From JBMYTN01 sp049604415 (GTDB lineage: Bacteria; Pseudomonadota; Alphaproteobacteria; Rhodospirillales; Rhodospirillaceae), in the NCBI GenBank assembly GCA_049604415.1, contig JBMYTN010000068.1, forward strand, positions 1 through 16,521: 16,521 bases of DNA. The letters run 5' to 3'. The notes under the pieces are model-generated. The model ran no database searches. It was given only the letters and a program-made list of their open reading frames with translations, and was not told where the DNA came from. Both the position numbers and the translations under genes were made by a program. Shown here in pieces: positions 14,204 to 16,521 of this stretch. Position 1 is the first letter of the stretch. Every line of letters starts with the position of its first letter.

Positions 14204-14815
14204 ATGGATGTGGTTCCATTCTTGGCTCAAACCAGACCTGATCTGATGGCCTTGTCGTGGCGCCTACGCCATGACGTCTTCGCCGAGGCATTGGGGTGGG
14301 AACTGCCGACGCAGGATAGCCTCGATATTGATCCCTACGACATGAGGGCTTCCCATGTCTGTTTGGTCGAAAACGCCAATGTTATAGGCTACTTACGTGC
14401 TCTGCCAACCACCGGACCATACCTTTTGAAGGATTGCTTCCCTGTTTTGGCCGGCGGAAACCCGCCGGAGGATTCATCTCTGTGGGAGATCTCGCGCTTC
14501 GCCGTATCACCAAAACTTGAGCGCTCCTACTCCAGTGATGTTGCACGAACCCTTGTCCGCGCAGGTGTCGCAATGGCTGTGGATTTGGGTGCCAAAGGCT
14601 TGATTGCTGTCACGGAACCCGCGTTTGCGCGCTTTCTTGAAAACTGTGGATTGCGAATCGAAAAGCTTTGTCAAACACAGGTCGTTGGGCAAAGCACAAG
14701 GGGACCAGTCAAAGCTTTGGGTATCGCCTGTGCGTTGGACAGAGCAAATATTCTCGCGATGGATCTAGCCCCATCCAATGCTGAACCCTTGGCGGAAAAC
14801 ATGGACGCGGCATAG
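14204..14815 (+). CDS. LuxI-type acyl-homoserine-lactone synthase
   Basis: 203 residues, normal for the family. It makes an N-acyl-homoserine lactone from S-adenosylmethionine and an acyl-ACP in the cytoplasm. All the family's conserved residues are present in order: Arg22, Phe26, Trp32 (WRLRHDVFAEALGW), Asp43, Asp46 (DIDPYD), Arg65 (GYLRALPT), Phe79, Glu95 and Arg98 (LWEISRFAVSP). Thr137 (IAVTEPAF) stands where 3-oxo-acyl-specific enzymes such as LasI and EsaI carry threonine, which hints at a 3-oxo product, but chain length cannot be read from sequence. The ATG has AAGGAG 7 nt upstream. It is divergent from luxR, with a lux box between them, and the P450 gene follows after 126 bp with no terminator visible, so the two may form one operon. 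Confidence 0.95.
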   Translation: MDVVPFLAQTRPDLMALSWRLRHDVFAEALGWELPTQDSLDIDPYDMRASHVCLVENANVIGYLRALPTTGPYLLKDCFPVLAGGNPPEDSSLWEISRFAVSPKLERSYSSDVARTLVRAGVAMAVDLGAKGLIAVTEPAFARFLENCGLRIEKLCQTQVVGQSTRGPVKALGIACALDRANILAMDLAPSNAEPLAENMDAA

Positions 14816-14868
14816 CGCAACGCCTTTTGCCGCTCTCATACAGTCGCCACCGTTAGTTCCCCTATAGC

Positions 14869-14889
14869 TTGCAGACATATACTGCGCAA
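14869..14889. promoter_or_regulatory. Imperfect dyad upstream of the P450 gene
   Basis: TTGCAG and CTGCGCAA flank an AT-rich centre that contains TATACT (14878-14883), a possible -10. It is not a lux box (no CTG-N10-CAG). If functional it would give the P450 a separate promoter or operator in the 126-bp gap after luxI. Weak evidence. Confidence 0.25.
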
Positions 14890-14941
14890 ACTCGCCGCGC
14901 CCCCCTGGTTTGGTCAAGCTATACAATCTGGAGTTCATTAA

Positions 14942-16243
14942 ATGTTTGATTTCTTTCTTGGAGATCTAAAGGAATTCTCCGCAGCGCCCTTGGAATGCCT
15001 TGACCGCCGCTTGGCACAAACCCCGGGCGACGAGCCAGTGCAGCTTCGGATTGCAGGTCGGAACGCCTATTTTGTCAGACGTCCCGATCAGACCCGGCAC
15101 ATTCTTGCCGACAACGCGGCCAACTACACCAAAGGCATGTTTCAGAAACGGCTCCGGCCATTGCTGGGCGATGGTTTGATTACAGCCGACGGGGAACGAT
15201 GGAAAACAGCACGGGATGCGCTCAAAGGCATCAGGCTCGATGGCGGCATGGATCTCGCCCTCGCCATCGGCCTAAAGGACATCACACGGCTGGTGGTGAG
15301 CGACACTCCGGTTTCACTTCCTGAACTCGCGGGCCGCTTGACCATTCGCATGAGTACAGCAGCGCTGGCCGAAACAGCCTTGCCTCAACAAACTGCCGAC
15401 GAGCTGTTTACGGCTGCCAGTGGTGCTCATGATTGGGTCTCGGACATTATGTGGCGTCCGATCCATGTGGACCTGCCGCTGCCGACGGCGGGCCGCCGAC
15501 GCTTTAAGGCCTTGGTTGACACTTTGGACAACATCGTTGCGGACTTGCGCAAAGAACCACAAGGCGTCTTTGCTGCACTGGCTGTTTTAGAACAAATCTA
15601 CGGCAGCAAGGCCGTCAGGGATGAATTCGTGACGATGCTTCTGGCTGGCTTTGAAACCACTGCCAGCACTGCCGCCTGGTTGCTCTATGTCCTAGCCGAT
15701 AAGCCGGACACTGTCGCCTGGATCCGGGAAGAAGTGGATAGCGTTCTGGCGGGCGGAAAGGACCTGACTTCAGAAGATCTGAAAAAGCTTCCTCGCACCA
15801 AAGCGGTGGTCGAAGAGGTTCTGCGTCTCTACCCCTCTGTGTGGTGGTATGCCCGTGAAAACAAAGAGATCGACAGCTTGGGTGGGGTGACCATTCCCAA
15901 AGGGTCGTCGGTCTTCCTGTGCCCATGGCTGATGCATCGCGAGGCCGACCTGTTCCCCGATCCGAACCGCTTTGCCCCATCGCGCTGGATGACCGGCAAG
16001 CTGATCGATCGCTGGTCCTTCATTCCCTTCGGTGCAGGTCCCCGGGTTTGTCTGGGCCAACATTTGGCACGGGGTGAGCTGACGGCTTTGGCAGCTCTCG
16101 TTGTTGCGGGCTTCGATCTGGAACCGCTCTCCGGACCCATCGACGGCCTGAAACCAGTTGGCGGGGTGACATTGGCCGCACCGAAAGATGGCCTTCATGT
16201 CCGCTTCAACCCGCGCGCCACGCGTCATGCCCAAGCAGCGTAG
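14942..16243 (+). CDS. Cytochrome P450
   Basis: 433 residues, soluble type with no membrane anchor. P450 hallmarks are all present: the oxygen-binding I-helix AGFETT (235-240), the K-helix ExxR (Glu292-Arg295, in EEVLRLYP), the FAPSRW segment, and the haem-binding loop FGAGPRVCLG with the thiolate ligand Cys370. The enzyme would insert oxygen into an unknown substrate and needs a ferredoxin or similar electron donor, none of which is seen here. ATG 14942 has GGAG 8 nt upstream. It stands between luxI and an unknown gene that starts 45 nt further on, all on the plus strand, so quorum-regulated expression is likely. Possible substrates are the acyl chain of the signal, a fatty acid or a pathway intermediate from genes beyond the right edge. 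Confidence 0.94.
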   Translation: MFDFFLGDLKEFSAAPLECLDRRLAQTPGDEPVQLRIAGRNAYFVRRPDQTRHILADNAANYTKGMFQKRLRPLLGDGLITADGERWKTARDALKGIRLDGGMDLALAIGLKDITRLVVSDTPVSLPELAGRLTIRMSTAALAETALPQQTADELFTAASGAHDWVSDIMWRPIHVDLPLPTAGRRRFKALVDTLDNIVADLRKEPQGVFAALAVLEQIYGSKAVRDEFVTMLLAGFETTASTAAWLLYVLADKPDTVAWIREEVDSVLAGGKDLTSEDLKKLPRTKAVVEEVLRLYPSVWWYARENKEIDSLGGVTIPKGSSVFLCPWLMHREADLFPDPNRFAPSRWMTGKLIDRWSFIPFGAGPRVCLGQHLARGELTALAALVVAGFDLEPLSGPIDGLKPVGGVTLAAPKDGLHVRFNPRATRHAQAA

Positions 16244-16288
16244 CCCCCAACCCACGATCTACCCTTCAAAGAGATGGGAGCGATTTCC

Positions 16289-16521
16289 ATGGATGATTTG
16301 AACACGCCGGATATGCAACACCCCGTGCGCTCTGCGACCATTACCCCGCTGTTTGATTACACAAACCGGGACAAGCAATACCACCAAATGCACCATCACC
16401 TCGCCGAGGCAACCCGGGTTGCCGAACAACTCGGTTATAAGGAAGTGGTGTTCATTTTGCAGATGGCCGGGATGGCCGTGCCAGAGAAAGACTGGCCCGG
16501 ATCCGAAACCAGCACACCCTT
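16289..16521 (+). CDS. Unrecognised protein, partial (runs off the right edge)
   Basis: An open frame of at least 77 codons starting at ATG 16289 with GGGAG 8 nt upstream, beginning MDDLNTPDMQHPVRSATITP. It continues LFDYTNRDKQYHQMHHHLAE and ATRVAEQLGYKEVVFILQMA, with no stop before the window ends. No signal peptide or membrane segment is visible. The segment QYHQMHHHLAEATRVAEQLG is rich in histidine and looks helical; it could bind a metal, but I do not recognise the family. It lies 45 nt after the P450 on the same strand and codon use resembles the P450, so it is very probably a real gene of the same operon. Confidence 0.7.
   Translation, partial: MDDLNTPDMQHPVRSATITPLFDYTNRDKQYHQMHHHLAEATRVAEQLGYKEVVFILQMAGMAVPEKDWPGSETSTP

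Noticed and set aside
14807..14833. GCGGCA / TGCCGC hairpin at the end of luxI as a terminator.
   Set aside because: Only six base pairs with a 15-nt loop, overlapping the stop codon and without a T-run.

Overview
The window looks like chromosomal DNA from an alphaproteobacterium, probably of the Rhodospirillales type. This is inferred from an NDUFA12-type complex I accessory subunit next to DUF2155 and MlaD genes, an alphaproteobacterial 41-residue L36, a single-chain B12-dependent ribonucleotide reductase and GC-rich codon use. No rRNA, tRNA, CRISPR array, transposase or origin was seen.

Left part (1-5904). glcD and glcE run leftward and encode two subunits of glycolate oxidase; the iron-sulfur subunit GlcF is not in view and may lie beyond the left edge. 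Then come rpmJ (L36) and a PagL-type lipid A deacylase gene, both leftward and each followed by a clear intrinsic terminator. An orphan family-5 (peptide/nickel type) ABC solute-binding protein gene runs rightward.

Middle part (5936-12226). A leftward cell-envelope/respiration cluster reads NDUFA12-like subunit, MlaD-like protein 2, MlaD, DUF2155 protein. Divergent from it is a large rightward nrdJ. Upstream of nrdJ are a good promoter, two NrdR-box-like dyads 32 bp apart and a leader of about 177 nt with hairpins. nrdJ ends in a strong bidirectional terminator.

Right part (12367-16521) is the most interesting. It holds a leftward XRE regulator, an AT-richer non-coding stretch, a leftward LuxR-type quorum-sensing regulator, a divergent LuxI-type acyl-homoserine-lactone synthase, a cytochrome P450 and the start of an unrecognised gene that runs off the window. 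Two sites of the form CTG-N10-CAG, both close to the classical lux box, were found: one between luxR and luxI, overlapping the inferred luxR transcription start, and one about 130 bp upstream of the XRE gene. The likely picture is a LuxR/LuxI circuit controlling an operon luxI-P450-unknown and perhaps also the XRE gene. The P450 could modify the signal itself or make a quorum-controlled small molecule. The product cannot be read from this sequence.
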